Below, piece by piece: positions 7,898 to 15,496 of a stretch of DNA of 50,949 bases. Both the position numbers and the translations under genes were made by a program. The notes beneath the pieces are model-generated. The model was not told the origin of the DNA. It did no database searches and worked only from the letters and a program-made list of their open reading frames with translations. Position 1 is the stretch's first letter, and every line of letters starts with the position of its first letter. The DNA comes from CAZJOD01 sp964547525 (GTDB lineage: Bacteria; Bacillota; Clostridia; JAAYHZ01), in the NCBI GenBank assembly GCA_964547525.1, contig CAZJOD010000005.1:1-50949 (forward strand), in the 5' to 3' direction.

Positions 7898-9181
7898 TTA
7901 CAACTTTACAATTTTTTTAACCTGTCCGGTTTTTACAGACTCATCGGCCATAAATCCGATCAAGTGACCGTATAAAGAGTCGTTTAATGTGGTTGTGGAA
8001 ACCGACGGTTGTTCCCCTGACATGACTCTTATAAAATCATCGGTTAAGCGTGCATCTCCTCCGCCATGTCCGTCACCTGAAACATTTACTTCAATCTTTG
8101 TTTCTGAAAATTCTCGTCCCTTTTCAAGGTCGGGTTTCCTAACGACTAAATACCCGTCGTGCATATCTCCGGCTATTTCTCCTTTGGTTCCAACTATATG
8201 TATGGTCCTGCATGCTTTTGAAGCCGGACTCAAAAGATTATGGGTTGCGGTAGCTCCGTTTTCAAACTCAATAATAACCGATTGATGATCGTAAACGTCG
8301 TTATCACATCTCCAAACACATCTACCGAAGGGATTATCGGTTTTTAACGATTGAATTTTTATTTCATCGTTAAGGTCTTTTCCGTAATGCTCTACAGATT
8401 CCCATGCATAGGTTCCCCATAAGCCTTTTTCTATATAATTGTTATATGCTGAGTAAGGGCATTGTTTTTCTATTTTACAATCGACTAAACAACGTGTACC
8501 TGAACCTTCGGGAGCTTTGTCTTCTCTAAAATGCATTAACGATCCGAAACTTGCTGTTTTTACAGGTGCGATGCCACTCATAAACCATGTAATAAGGTCC
8601 AAGTCGTGGCAACATTTTGCCATCAATATAGGCGAGCCGCATTCTTTTTCATTTCTCCATCTTCCTCTTAAGTATCCCACGGCTATATGATGATAACTTA
8701 CATTTTCCTCAGTGTTAATAGAAATAATGTCCCCTATTTCACCCGCAAGAAGAAGCTTTTTCACTGCTACATAAAACGGTGCATATCTTAATACATGACA
8801 TACCATAACTTTTGAATTATTTTTTTTAGCAGCTTCATTAAGTGCATATAAGTCTTCGGAATTGGTACATATAGGTTTTTCCAACAACACATTCCAACCT
8901 TTTTCAAGTAAAGGTAGTGTTGTAGGCACATGTTGTTTATCCATCGTACCGTTTATTACCAAATCCAATTCCATACCACTTTCAGCCAACTCCTCCGCTG
9001 TGGAAAAAACGCATTCCGGAGGAATACCAAACTCCTTTGCCGCTTGTTCCCTCCTGTATGAATTCGGATCGGCCACCGCTACCATCCGGACTTTATCCGT
9101 TTGTTTTACGGCGTATCTTGAATATATCAAACCTCTGTGCCCCGCTCCCACCAAAGCTATTCTTAATGTATCTTTTGTCAC
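7898..9181 (-). CDS. Gfo/Idh/MocA family oxidoreductase
   Basis: This 427-residue NAD(P)-dependent sugar or cyclitol dehydrogenase starts with a Rossmann fold (RIALVGAGHRGLIYSRYA, residues 7-24). The family motif LLEKPICTN holds the catalytic EKP lysine, and the alpha/beta C-terminal domain contains MAKCCHDLDLITWFMSG, where the H-D-L-D supports catalysis. The start is a GTG at 9181, 8 nt after GGAGG. It sits 14 bp after uxaC and touches the GDPD gene, so it belongs to the same operon. A uronate or ketosugar substrate is likely from context but not proven. A short Cys-containing insertion (around GTRCLVDCKIEKQCPY) is unusual and could bind metal. Confidence 0.9.
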   Translation of the reverse strand: MTKDTLRIALVGAGHRGLIYSRYAVKQTDKVRMVAVADPNSYRREQAAKEFGIPPECVFSTAEELAESGMELDLVINGTMDKQHVPTTLPLLEKGWNVLLEKPICTNSEDLYALNEAAKKNNSKVMVCHVLRYAPFYVAVKKLLLAGEIGDIISINTEENVSYHHIAVGYLRGRWRNEKECGSPILMAKCCHDLDLITWFMSGIAPVKTASFGSLMHFREDKAPEGSGTRCLVDCKIEKQCPYSAYNNYIEKGLWGTYAWESVEHYGKDLNDEIKIQSLKTDNPFGRCVWRCDNDVYDHQSVIIEFENGATATHNLLSPASKACRTIHIVGTKGEIAGDMHDGYLVVRKPDLEKGREFSETKIEVNVSGDGHGGGDARLTDDFIRVMSGEQPSVSTTTLNDSLYGHLIGFMADESVKTGQVKKIVKL

Positions 9182-9195
9182 TATTTAATCCTCCG

Positions 9196-10608
9196 TTAAT
9201 CTTTAACATCAATATCAAAATAATTTTTTGCATTGTTATAACAAATATTTTGAACAATTTTTCCCAGCATATCGTAATCTTCAGGATATTCTCCTTGCTC
9301 TACCCATTGTCCTAACAGATTACAAAGTATTCTCCTGAAATATTCATGTCTGGCATATGAAAGAAAACTTCTCGAGTCGGTAAGCATCCCTATAAAATTA
9401 CTTAATAACGATAAGTTTGCGAGGGTTTTCATTTGATATTCCATACCGTCCCGTTGATCATTGTACCACCAGGCGGATCCATATTGGATTTTACCCGGTA
9501 TTCCACTTTGATTAAAATTACCCGCCATGGTAGCGAATACATAGCTGTCTTTGGGATTTAAATTATACAGGATTGTTTTCGGTAAAGCATCGTTATTTTC
9601 CATTTTATCCAATGTCTTTGCCAAATTGGCAGCTAAAGATTCGTCTGTAATTGAATCAAATCCCATATCAGGCCCTCGGTTAATATATATTCGTGAATTA
9701 AGATTTCTTATAACTCCAAGATGAAGCTGCATTACCCATCCTTTTTGTGCGTAAAGTTTTCCGTAAAATTGCAGCATAAAGGTTTTGTATACATCAGCTT
9801 CTTCTTTTGAAATTTTACCGCCGGATACAGCTTTTTCAAATACCGCTTTCGCCGACCCGAAAGAAGTGTCAACGAAGGGTACATAATCCAAAGAACAATC
9901 GGCAATCCTACAACCATGACGATGAAAATGTTCAAACCTTATTTCTATAGCTTCAAGAAAATCATAGAACATTTGTATTTTCCTTGTTCTTAAACTTTGC
10001 AATTGCTCGAACCACGGCAGAAATGAATCTTTTTCTATAAGAATACTTTTTTCCGGACGAAAAGTGGGAAGTACCACAGTATCGAGTATTCCTTCCTCTT
10101 TAATCATCTTGTGGAATTCAAGGCTATCAATCGGGTCATCGGTAGTGCAAATTACTTTTACATTTGATTTTTTAATTAATCCACGAGCTGAAAAATCTTC
10201 CGATTGTAAAGCTTTGTTGGCCATATTCCAAATATTCTCGGCATTTTTGGGGTTTAACAGTAAGTCAATATCAAAATACCTTTTTAATTCCAGATGTGTC
10301 CAATGATACAGCGGATTCCCTATCATTTGAGGAACGGTTTCAGCCCATGCCATATATTTTTCATAATCATCTCCATCACCTGTAACCAGTTTTTCATGTA
10401 CTCCGTTACTCCTTAAGAGTCTCCATTTGTAATGGTCACCATATAGCCACACCTCCGTAAGGTTTTTAAACCTTTTATCTTCATAGATTTCCTTAGGGTT
10501 TAAATGACAATGGTAGTCATATATAGGCATATCTTTGGCATAATTGTCAAACAACCACTGCCCTGTAGTATTATTAATCATAAAATCATGATCTAAAAAT
10601 TTTTTCAT
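9196..10608 (-). CDS. uxaC: Glucuronate isomerase UxaC
   Basis: UxaC interconverts D-glucuronate with D-fructuronate and D-galacturonate with D-tagaturonate, the first step of hexuronate breakdown. The 470-residue length and sequence match the family: IYDYHCHLNPKEIYEDK (metal-binding HxH near residue 33), KVICTTDDPIDSLEFH, QLHLGVIRNLN, and GSAWWYNDQRDGMEYQM with SNFIGMLTDSRSFLSYARHEYFRR near the C-terminus. The start follows GGAG by 7 nt. An inverted repeat lies 26 bp upstream. UxaC anchors the interpretation of the operon as uronate degradation. The downstream enzymes KdgK, KdgA, UxaB and UxuA are not in the window. Confidence 0.97.
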   Translation of the reverse strand: MKKFLDHDFMINNTTGQWLFDNYAKDMPIYDYHCHLNPKEIYEDKRFKNLTEVWLYGDHYKWRLLRSNGVHEKLVTGDGDDYEKYMAWAETVPQMIGNPLYHWTHLELKRYFDIDLLLNPKNAENIWNMANKALQSEDFSARGLIKKSNVKVICTTDDPIDSLEFHKMIKEEGILDTVVLPTFRPEKSILIEKDSFLPWFEQLQSLRTRKIQMFYDFLEAIEIRFEHFHRHGCRIADCSLDYVPFVDTSFGSAKAVFEKAVSGGKISKEEADVYKTFMLQFYGKLYAQKGWVMQLHLGVIRNLNSRIYINRGPDMGFDSITDESLAANLAKTLDKMENNDALPKTILYNLNPKDSYVFATMAGNFNQSGIPGKIQYGSAWWYNDQRDGMEYQMKTLANLSLLSNFIGMLTDSRSFLSYARHEYFRRILCNLLGQWVEQGEYPEDYDMLGKIVQNICYNNAKNYFDIDVKD

Positions 10609-10633
10609 TTTTTTCTCCGTAACTAATATTGTT

Positions 10634-10657
10634 CCGGTAAATTCTGATATTTACCGG
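10634..10657. promoter_or_regulatory. Perfect 9-bp inverted repeat before uxaC
   Basis: CCGGTAAAT (10634-10642) pairs with ATTTACCGG (10649-10657) across a 6-base loop. It lies 26 bp before the uxaC start and could be an operator or an mRNA stem between cistrons. It lacks a proper U-tract for a terminator on the minus strand. Confidence 0.4.
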
Positions 10658-10678
10658 TTTATATCGAAAACAATTCCG

Positions 10679-11641
10679 TTATTTTATTTCATCTAAAAAT
10701 ATTTCACTACCGTTTTGTTCTTTACTCATTATACCTGCTATGATTATCTTCATGCATTCCACTGTTTCTTGATAGGGGAACGGTCTTACTCCGGTTCTTA
10801 AGTATTTTATAAATTGTTCCAACTGAGTTTTAAACGAGTAGTATGTATCGGAAGACTTGACATATACACTTGAACCGGTCCCGACTAACGACATATCACC
10901 GAATCCACCGTACATATCTTTTATAACAGGAATTTGTACCTTTGTTCCGGATTTATGTTTTATAAAAACCATATTATCGTTACCGTCGCTTAAGTTTTGA
11001 ACCGACAAAAATCCCTGTCCTAAGATGGGATATACGGCTTCAACAGCATGTATTCCATATCTTTCCCATGTTTTCGCCATTGTTTTTATAATAAGCTTTA
11101 GTTCCCCCAATTCGGCGGTGGATATCCTATACGGCATAAATTCTTTAGAATATCTCATACAACTCGAAGACATCAAATGCTTTCCTTCTTCCACCCATCC
11201 GTTAAAGATTTTAAGATCCGTTAAGTTATCGGTCATAGGTTTATCTATAAATACAGGAATTCCTGCATCAATAAATGGTTTGCATCTTTTTACATGTTCG
11301 TGTCCTATATCCGTAGTTATGCAAACCGCATCCACACTACCTATGGCATCTTCCGGTTCTTTTAAAACATTTGGAATTAAAGATGCTTTTGCCACCGAAA
11401 CCGCATCGGAAGGATCGTCAGTCCATATATGAGTCACTTTACAGCCCTTTATACCAAATGAATTTTTAGGTTGTAAACCTAAATACTGCGGTATGGTTGT
11501 ATAAGGACATTTTTTCATCTCTTCCCTGTCGTACCCGTTAAAAATCGCCGACCATGAATAGGGATGTCCGTTACCTTCCACCATACCTATCATAGCTATT
11601 GATATGCTTTCTTTTTTAACAATCGGATGAATAGCATTCAC
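10679..11641 (-). CDS. Gfo/Idh/MocA-like oxidoreductase with atypical nucleotide loop
   Basis: This 320-residue protein keeps the overall Gfo/Idh/MocA plan, with DAVCITTDIGHEHVKRC and the motif VFIDKPMTDN in place of EKP. The usual GxGxxG loop is altered: the first strand reads SIAMIGMVEGNGHPYSWSAI. The C-terminal domain is short. Homologues with the GMVEGNGHPYSW start occur in clusters with uronate and glycan genes, as I recall the family. The start is GTG at 11641; the ribosome site AAGGACGGTG is rather far upstream, so the start is less certain. It lies 70 bp before uxaC and 48 bp after the next oxidoreductase, within one operon. The substrate is unknown. Confidence 0.8.
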   Translation of the reverse strand: MNAIHPIVKKESISIAMIGMVEGNGHPYSWSAIFNGYDREEMKKCPYTTIPQYLGLQPKNSFGIKGCKVTHIWTDDPSDAVSVAKASLIPNVLKEPEDAIGSVDAVCITTDIGHEHVKRCKPFIDAGIPVFIDKPMTDNLTDLKIFNGWVEEGKHLMSSSCMRYSKEFMPYRISTAELGELKLIIKTMAKTWERYGIHAVEAVYPILGQGFLSVQNLSDGNDNMVFIKHKSGTKVQIPVIKDMYGGFGDMSLVGTGSSVYVKSSDTYYSFKTQLEQFIKYLRTGVRPFPYQETVECMKIIIAGIMSKEQNGSEIFLDEIK

Positions 11642-11689
11642 GGAACAACACCGTCCTTTCTAAATTACCGTTGTAATAAAAAATCCTAC

Positions 11690-12724
11690 TTAGAGTTTTA
11701 TATTTTGGCCTGTAGCTGCAGATTTGTAAACAGTTAAAATCGCCTCAACCGTTTTACGTGCTTCATATCCGTCAACTTTCGGTTTTCTGCCTGTATTTAA
11801 AGCTTCAATCATATCCACGAATTGTCTTTTATGGGATGCGCTGCTAATATCCATAGGTTTGGAAGACCCTGTTCCGATTTGATCTTTACTAATCTTAAAT
11901 TCGATTCCGGTGTCTTCTTTACATTCCCATAGAACAATATGGTCGTCTTTAATTCTAACAGATCCGTTTTGAGTATATATATCCAATACCGCTTCAATTC
12001 CAGGGTATGCGACTGTGGTTCCTTCAATTAACCCTAATGCTCCGTTCTTAAATTTTAACACCGCAACAGCCAAATCTTCGGTTTCCATTCTTTCATGCCC
12101 TAAAGTTGCACATCTACCATAAATTTCGTCTATAGGCCCTAATAAATGAATTAAAAGATCGATATAGTGTATGGATTGGTTCATTAAAGCGCCTCCGCCG
12201 TCATATTTCCATGTACCTCTCCATCCCCCTTGGTCATAATAATTTTGATCTCTCCACCATTTAACGTTACATGATCCGTAAAGAACTTTCTTCATTTTAC
12301 CCGCATCCAATGCTTCTTTTAAAGCCATAACATCTTCGTCGAACCGATGCTGTACAATGGGACATAACACAACATTATTTTCTTCACATGCTTTTATAAT
12401 TCCGTCAATTCTTTCAAGGGTCACATCCAGCGGTTTTTCAACGATTAAATGTTTACCCGCACAAGCTGCGGCTATACTTACAGATGAATGTAACGAACTT
12501 GGTGTACAAACCGATACAATATCCACCTTATCCGATTTGAGCATTTCATTGTAATCGGTGTAATACTCACAATCATACATATCTGCGAAAGCTTTGGCTC
12601 TGTTAATATCAATATCCGCAACAGCGGCTACCTTCATTCCTTCTATGTCGTTAGCTACAGTTGCATGTAGTTTGCTTATATTACCGGCTCCTACTATACC
12701 CAGACCGTAAATTTTATTTGTCAT
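11690..12724 (-). CDS. Gfo/Idh/MocA family oxidoreductase
   Basis: This 344-residue dehydrogenase is a canonical family member: Rossmann motif YGLGIVGAGNISKLHATVA at the N-terminus, VDIVSVCTPSSLH, HLIVEKPLDVTLERID with the catalytic lysine, and GGGALMNQSIHYIDLLIHLLG with the active-site histidine. I take the ATG at 12724, which follows GGAGGG by 5 nt, rather than an in-frame ATG at 12745 that lies upstream of that ribosome site. It is the first gene of the probable operon running to the lyase at 4025. An inverted repeat just upstream may be its operator. The sugar substrate is not predictable. Confidence 0.92.
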   Translation of the reverse strand: MTNKIYGLGIVGAGNISKLHATVANDIEGMKVAAVADIDINRAKAFADMYDCEYYTDYNEMLKSDKVDIVSVCTPSSLHSSVSIAAACAGKHLIVEKPLDVTLERIDGIIKACEENNVVLCPIVQHRFDEDVMALKEALDAGKMKKVLYGSCNVKWWRDQNYYDQGGWRGTWKYDGGGALMNQSIHYIDLLIHLLGPIDEIYGRCATLGHERMETEDLAVAVLKFKNGALGLIEGTTVAYPGIEAVLDIYTQNGSVRIKDDHIVLWECKEDTGIEFKISKDQIGTGSSKPMDISSASHKRQFVDMIEALNTGRKPKVDGYEARKTVEAILTVYKSAATGQNIKL

Positions 12725-12769
12725 ACTTACCCTCCGTTTATACACTATTTAATAATTTATGATTATTAT

Positions 12770-12800
12770 CTATGCGATATGTTCGTATAACAACGCATAG
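12770..12800. promoter_or_regulatory. Candidate operator before the uxaC operon
   Basis: CTATGCG (12770-12776) and CGCATAG (12794-12800) form an inverted repeat about 46 bp before the first gene. On the minus strand it overlaps a possible -35 (TTGTTA) and precedes an AT-rich -10 region, a usual place for a repressor site. Confidence 0.45.
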
Positions 12801-12905
12801 AAGTTACAAAACAAGCCCTTTTACATCATTATACCATCTATATTATTCAATGCAAACGCATATCTCAACTTTTATACTGATGTTATAAATGTATCTTGTT
12901 TGTTA

Positions 12906-12942
12906 GCCCCGTGGCCGCATCGAGCGTCCCCGGGCCGGTGAC
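12906..12942 (+). repeat. GC-rich hairpin repeat, copy 1
   Basis: The core GGCCGCATCGAGCG forms an inner CGC-AUCGA-GCG hairpin inside an outer GCCC/GGGC stem. It is followed by ACTTTTTT on the plus strand. It is the first of at least five copies of the family in the window. Confidence 0.75.
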
Positions 12943-13043
12943 TTTTTTAAAATAAAATTTTAAAAATGTATCCCTATTTATTATGCAATGCAAACGCATA
13001 TCTCAACTTTTATACTGATGTTATAAATGTATCTTGTTTGTTA

Positions 13044-13080
13044 GCCCCGTGGCCGCATCGAGCGTCCCCGGGCCGGTGAC
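13044..13080 (+). repeat. GC-rich hairpin repeat, copy 2
   Basis: Identical to copy 1 and located exactly one 138-bp unit later. Confidence 0.75.
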
Positions 13081-13120
13081 TTTTTTAAAATAAAATTTTA
13101 AAAATGTATCCCTATTTATT

Positions 13121-13220
13121 NNNNNNNNNNNNNNNNNNNNNNNNNNNNNNNNNNNNNNNNNNNNNNNNNNNNNNNNNNNNNNNNNNNNNNNNNNNNNNNN
13201 NNNNNNNNNNNNNNNNNNNN
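13121..13220. other. Assembly gap (100 N) inside the tandem array
   Basis: One hundred Ns, the usual placeholder for a gap of unknown size. Repeat units on both sides show that the assembler stopped within the array, so the true length could be much larger or smaller. Confidence 0.95.
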
Positions 13221-13275
13221 AATGCAAATGCATATCTCAACTTTTATACTGATGTTGCATCTGTAAACAGAATAA

Positions 13276-13314
13276 GCCCCGCGGGCCGCATCGAGCGTCC
13301 CCCGGGCCGGTGAC
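13276..13314 (+). repeat. GC-rich hairpin repeat, copy 3 (variant)
   Basis: The same core with a longer outer stem (CCCCGCGGGCCGC and GCGTCCCCCGGGCC), again followed by GACTTTTTT. Confidence 0.75.
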
Positions 13315-13404
13315 TTTTTTAAAATAAAATTTTAAAAATGTATCCCTATTTATTATGCAATGCAAATGCATATCTCAACTTTTATACTGATGTTGCATCT
13401 GTAA

Positions 13405-13438
13405 ACAGAATAAAAAAGCAAGCCTAAAGGCTTGCTTT
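13405..13438 (-). terminator. Intrinsic terminator of the solute-binding protein gene
   Basis: On the minus strand AAGCAAGCC-TTTA-GGCTTGCTT forms a strong stem followed by TTTTTTAT. It lies about 60 bp after the stop codon at 13500. Confidence 0.9.
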
Positions 13439-13499
13439 CAGTATTGTTTTTAATATAAAGCTTGGTATTTTGGTAACTGTTTAGAATCTTTCGGTATTA

Positions 13500-15329
13500 C
13501 TACTTGGGATTTACCAACTCACTATATGTCTTGATGTCATCACGATTCCATATTTTTATCCAATCTTCCAAACCCGCAGCATACAATTGATCGATATATT
13601 GACTCCACTCGGCATCCATATTCGCTATTTCTCCTCTGTTCATCCTGCCTTCCAGATCGTTTCTTACGGCAAATACCTGTGCACTGGTTGCTTGATATAA
13701 CAGTCTGAATTCTTCGTATACTTCCAAAGGCATTGTGGATCTGTCATAAAGTTTGTACGGTCTTAAGAATATTTCATCAAAAGTGTATCTTGAATAGAAA
13801 TATTCTGCAAATTGTACCCATGTAGGTTCATAATTCATGGAAATATCAGAATCCACATGGAAATTTGTGTTCCCAAATTGACCCATATCAACAGTTCCTT
13901 TATATTTTTTCGGTATTTTGTCCAACGGAGTCATGATCATAGCACTTTTAAAAGGTTCACCGCTCCATTTATAATGTACATTCTCAATACCAAAACGATA
14001 TTTAAACCAATCCTCTCCAAAGCACGAGTATTCATAAAGTTGCAAAATTCTTTCCAGTTTAGCGTCGGTAACGTCTATTCCGAAAATGAAAGCACGATTT
14101 GACTGTGCAGGAGTATATCCGTAAGTTATAAGCCCTCCGTTTTCACCCATAGGTGATGTTATAACAAATCTTGCTTTTGAATCGATATTCTCCAATATGG
14201 ACATCGGCGGCCATGTGCCTACATCATTACCATAATTTGTATTTATCCTGGAAATTCTCATGTTACAGAATCCGTATTTTCCGGTACTCAAAGAGGACGC
14301 CAATTCGTCAACCCACGGGTTAACTCCGGGAAGGCCGGTAACATATCCTTTTTGCTTCATATCACTTAACCAAGCAAGGTATTCTTTATAGTACACATGC
14401 CCATAATACGGGACGACATCACCGGTTACGGGATCCTTGTAAAATACAGTGTTATTTTTATCTATACCGAACATACCGTATATTGTACGGTCATACCATG
14501 AATTTGAATCAGGATATGCAAAAGTGTCATCCACTCCGTTTCCATCCGGATCGTCTTCGGTAAAAGCTCTGAATATTTCAGACACTTCATCTATAGTAAA
14601 GACTGTAGATGAAAAATATAGACTGCCTTTAAACATGGAATGGAATCCTTCAGACGGATAATCGCATTCTTGTAATTCATTCAGAACATATCCTAAGCTT
14701 TCCAGCCAATCCAAATTCCATAACGGTACGTTATCCGATCTTGCATATGTATTTAATACCATGTTAAGACCGTAATATTCTCCGGGTTTACCTTCAACTT
14801 TGTTAAATTCCCATATAAGGGGATTTTCATCGAACATTTTAGCCAAACTCGGCATATATGACCTGATATAAGCTTCAGGTACCGATCTGGCTAATTTTTG
14901 CTCATACATTACATATCCGTCTTTGTAATAAAATCCGAAATCCGGTACGTCACCTGCCGCTAACATCATTTCCACTTGTTCCATTTGTCCCGAGTGAACT
15001 AAGATGTTCCATAGCTTTAAATCCACATTAAACCTTTCCTCCAACTCCAACTCATCCCATCTTCCTTCTTCATACAGGTGAGAAGTGTATGTACCGCATA
15101 ACCAACTTATCTCCATTTTTTCCGCAAACGGATTGACCGGCATTATAGTCGTTTGAGCGGTAGTAGTCACTATAGGAGCCTTTGTTGTAGTCACTTGGGT
15201 TTCGGGTTTTGCAGTTTGTTCCGTCGTTGTTGTTGTAACATCAGGTTCTTCGGATTCCTGTTGAGAACAAGCCGTAAAAGTGAATGTTACGGCGAATACA
15301 AGAAATAGACACAACCATTTCCTAAACAT
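13500..15329 (-). CDS. Extracellular solute-binding lipoprotein (ABC sugar importer type)
   Basis: This 609-residue protein has a signal peptide with lipobox (hydrophobic stretch ending FTFTAC, Cys21), then a Thr-rich linker (TTTTTEQTAKPETQV and similar, about residues 30-65), then a large two-lobed domain. Segments such as MEMSWLCG-like ISWLCGTY, MLAAGDVPDFGFYY and FTEDDPDGNGVDDTFAY are typical of family 1 binding proteins of Firmicute glycan importers with LplA-like architecture. It binds a sugar or oligosaccharide outside the membrane. The start follows AAGGAGG. It has its own promoter and terminator, and no permease genes are adjacent, so its partner permeases must be encoded elsewhere. 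The ligand is unknown. Confidence 0.9.
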   Translation of the reverse strand: MFRKWLCLFLVFAVTFTFTACSQQESEEPDVTTTTTEQTAKPETQVTTTKAPIVTTTAQTTIMPVNPFAEKMEISWLCGTYTSHLYEEGRWDELELEERFNVDLKLWNILVHSGQMEQVEMMLAAGDVPDFGFYYKDGYVMYEQKLARSVPEAYIRSYMPSLAKMFDENPLIWEFNKVEGKPGEYYGLNMVLNTYARSDNVPLWNLDWLESLGYVLNELQECDYPSEGFHSMFKGSLYFSSTVFTIDEVSEIFRAFTEDDPDGNGVDDTFAYPDSNSWYDRTIYGMFGIDKNNTVFYKDPVTGDVVPYYGHVYYKEYLAWLSDMKQKGYVTGLPGVNPWVDELASSLSTGKYGFCNMRISRINTNYGNDVGTWPPMSILENIDSKARFVITSPMGENGGLITYGYTPAQSNRAFIFGIDVTDAKLERILQLYEYSCFGEDWFKYRFGIENVHYKWSGEPFKSAMIMTPLDKIPKKYKGTVDMGQFGNTNFHVDSDISMNYEPTWVQFAEYFYSRYTFDEIFLRPYKLYDRSTMPLEVYEEFRLLYQATSAQVFAVRNDLEGRMNRGEIANMDAEWSQYIDQLYAAGLEDWIKIWNRDDIKTYSELVNPK

Positions 15330-15413
15330 TGAAATATCCTCCTTTGCTTTGAAGACGACCTTGTAAGGTCATCCGATTTACGAATGAGAACTATGTTTTT
15401 AACCTCTTTTTAC

Positions 15414-15442
15414 ATTATATAACTCATTTGTATATTAGGCAA
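15414..15442 (-). promoter_or_regulatory. Strong sigma-A promoter of the solute-binding protein gene
   Basis: TTGCCT (15442-15437) and TATAAT (15419-15414) are separated by exactly 17 bp, about 85 bp before the start codon. Confidence 0.8.
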
Positions 15443-15496
15443 GGAAAATTATTCATTTTTTCATATCTATTATTTTATTTAGATAGCTTCATCTGT

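Larger units (their letters stand above)
12849..13411. repeat. 138-bp tandem repeat array interrupted by an assembly gap
   Basis: Units begin at 12849, 12987, 13221 and 13359 (last one partial), each opening with AATGCAAACGCATATCTC or the AAATG variant. The spacing is exactly 138 bp on either side of the gap. Each unit contains a GC-rich hairpin (GGCCGCATCGAGCG core) followed by a T-run and an AT-rich half. Left-hand units carry TTATAAATGTATCTTG where right-hand units carry TTGCATCTGTAAACAG, so there are two variants. Copy number is unknown because of the gap. The array fills most of the gene-free stretch 12746-13499. Confidence 0.9.

Noticed and set aside
12906..12942. Hammerhead or T-box element in the GC-rich hairpin
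   Set aside because: Neither the CUGAUGA/GAAA core nor a T-box specifier and antiterminator sequence is present.
13021..13313. Open frames across the N gap in both directions
   Set aside because: Their translations run through undefined bases and lie within the repeat array.
12849..13411. CRISPR array
   Set aside because: Units are 138 bp, almost identical along their whole length with no unique spacers, and no cas genes are near.
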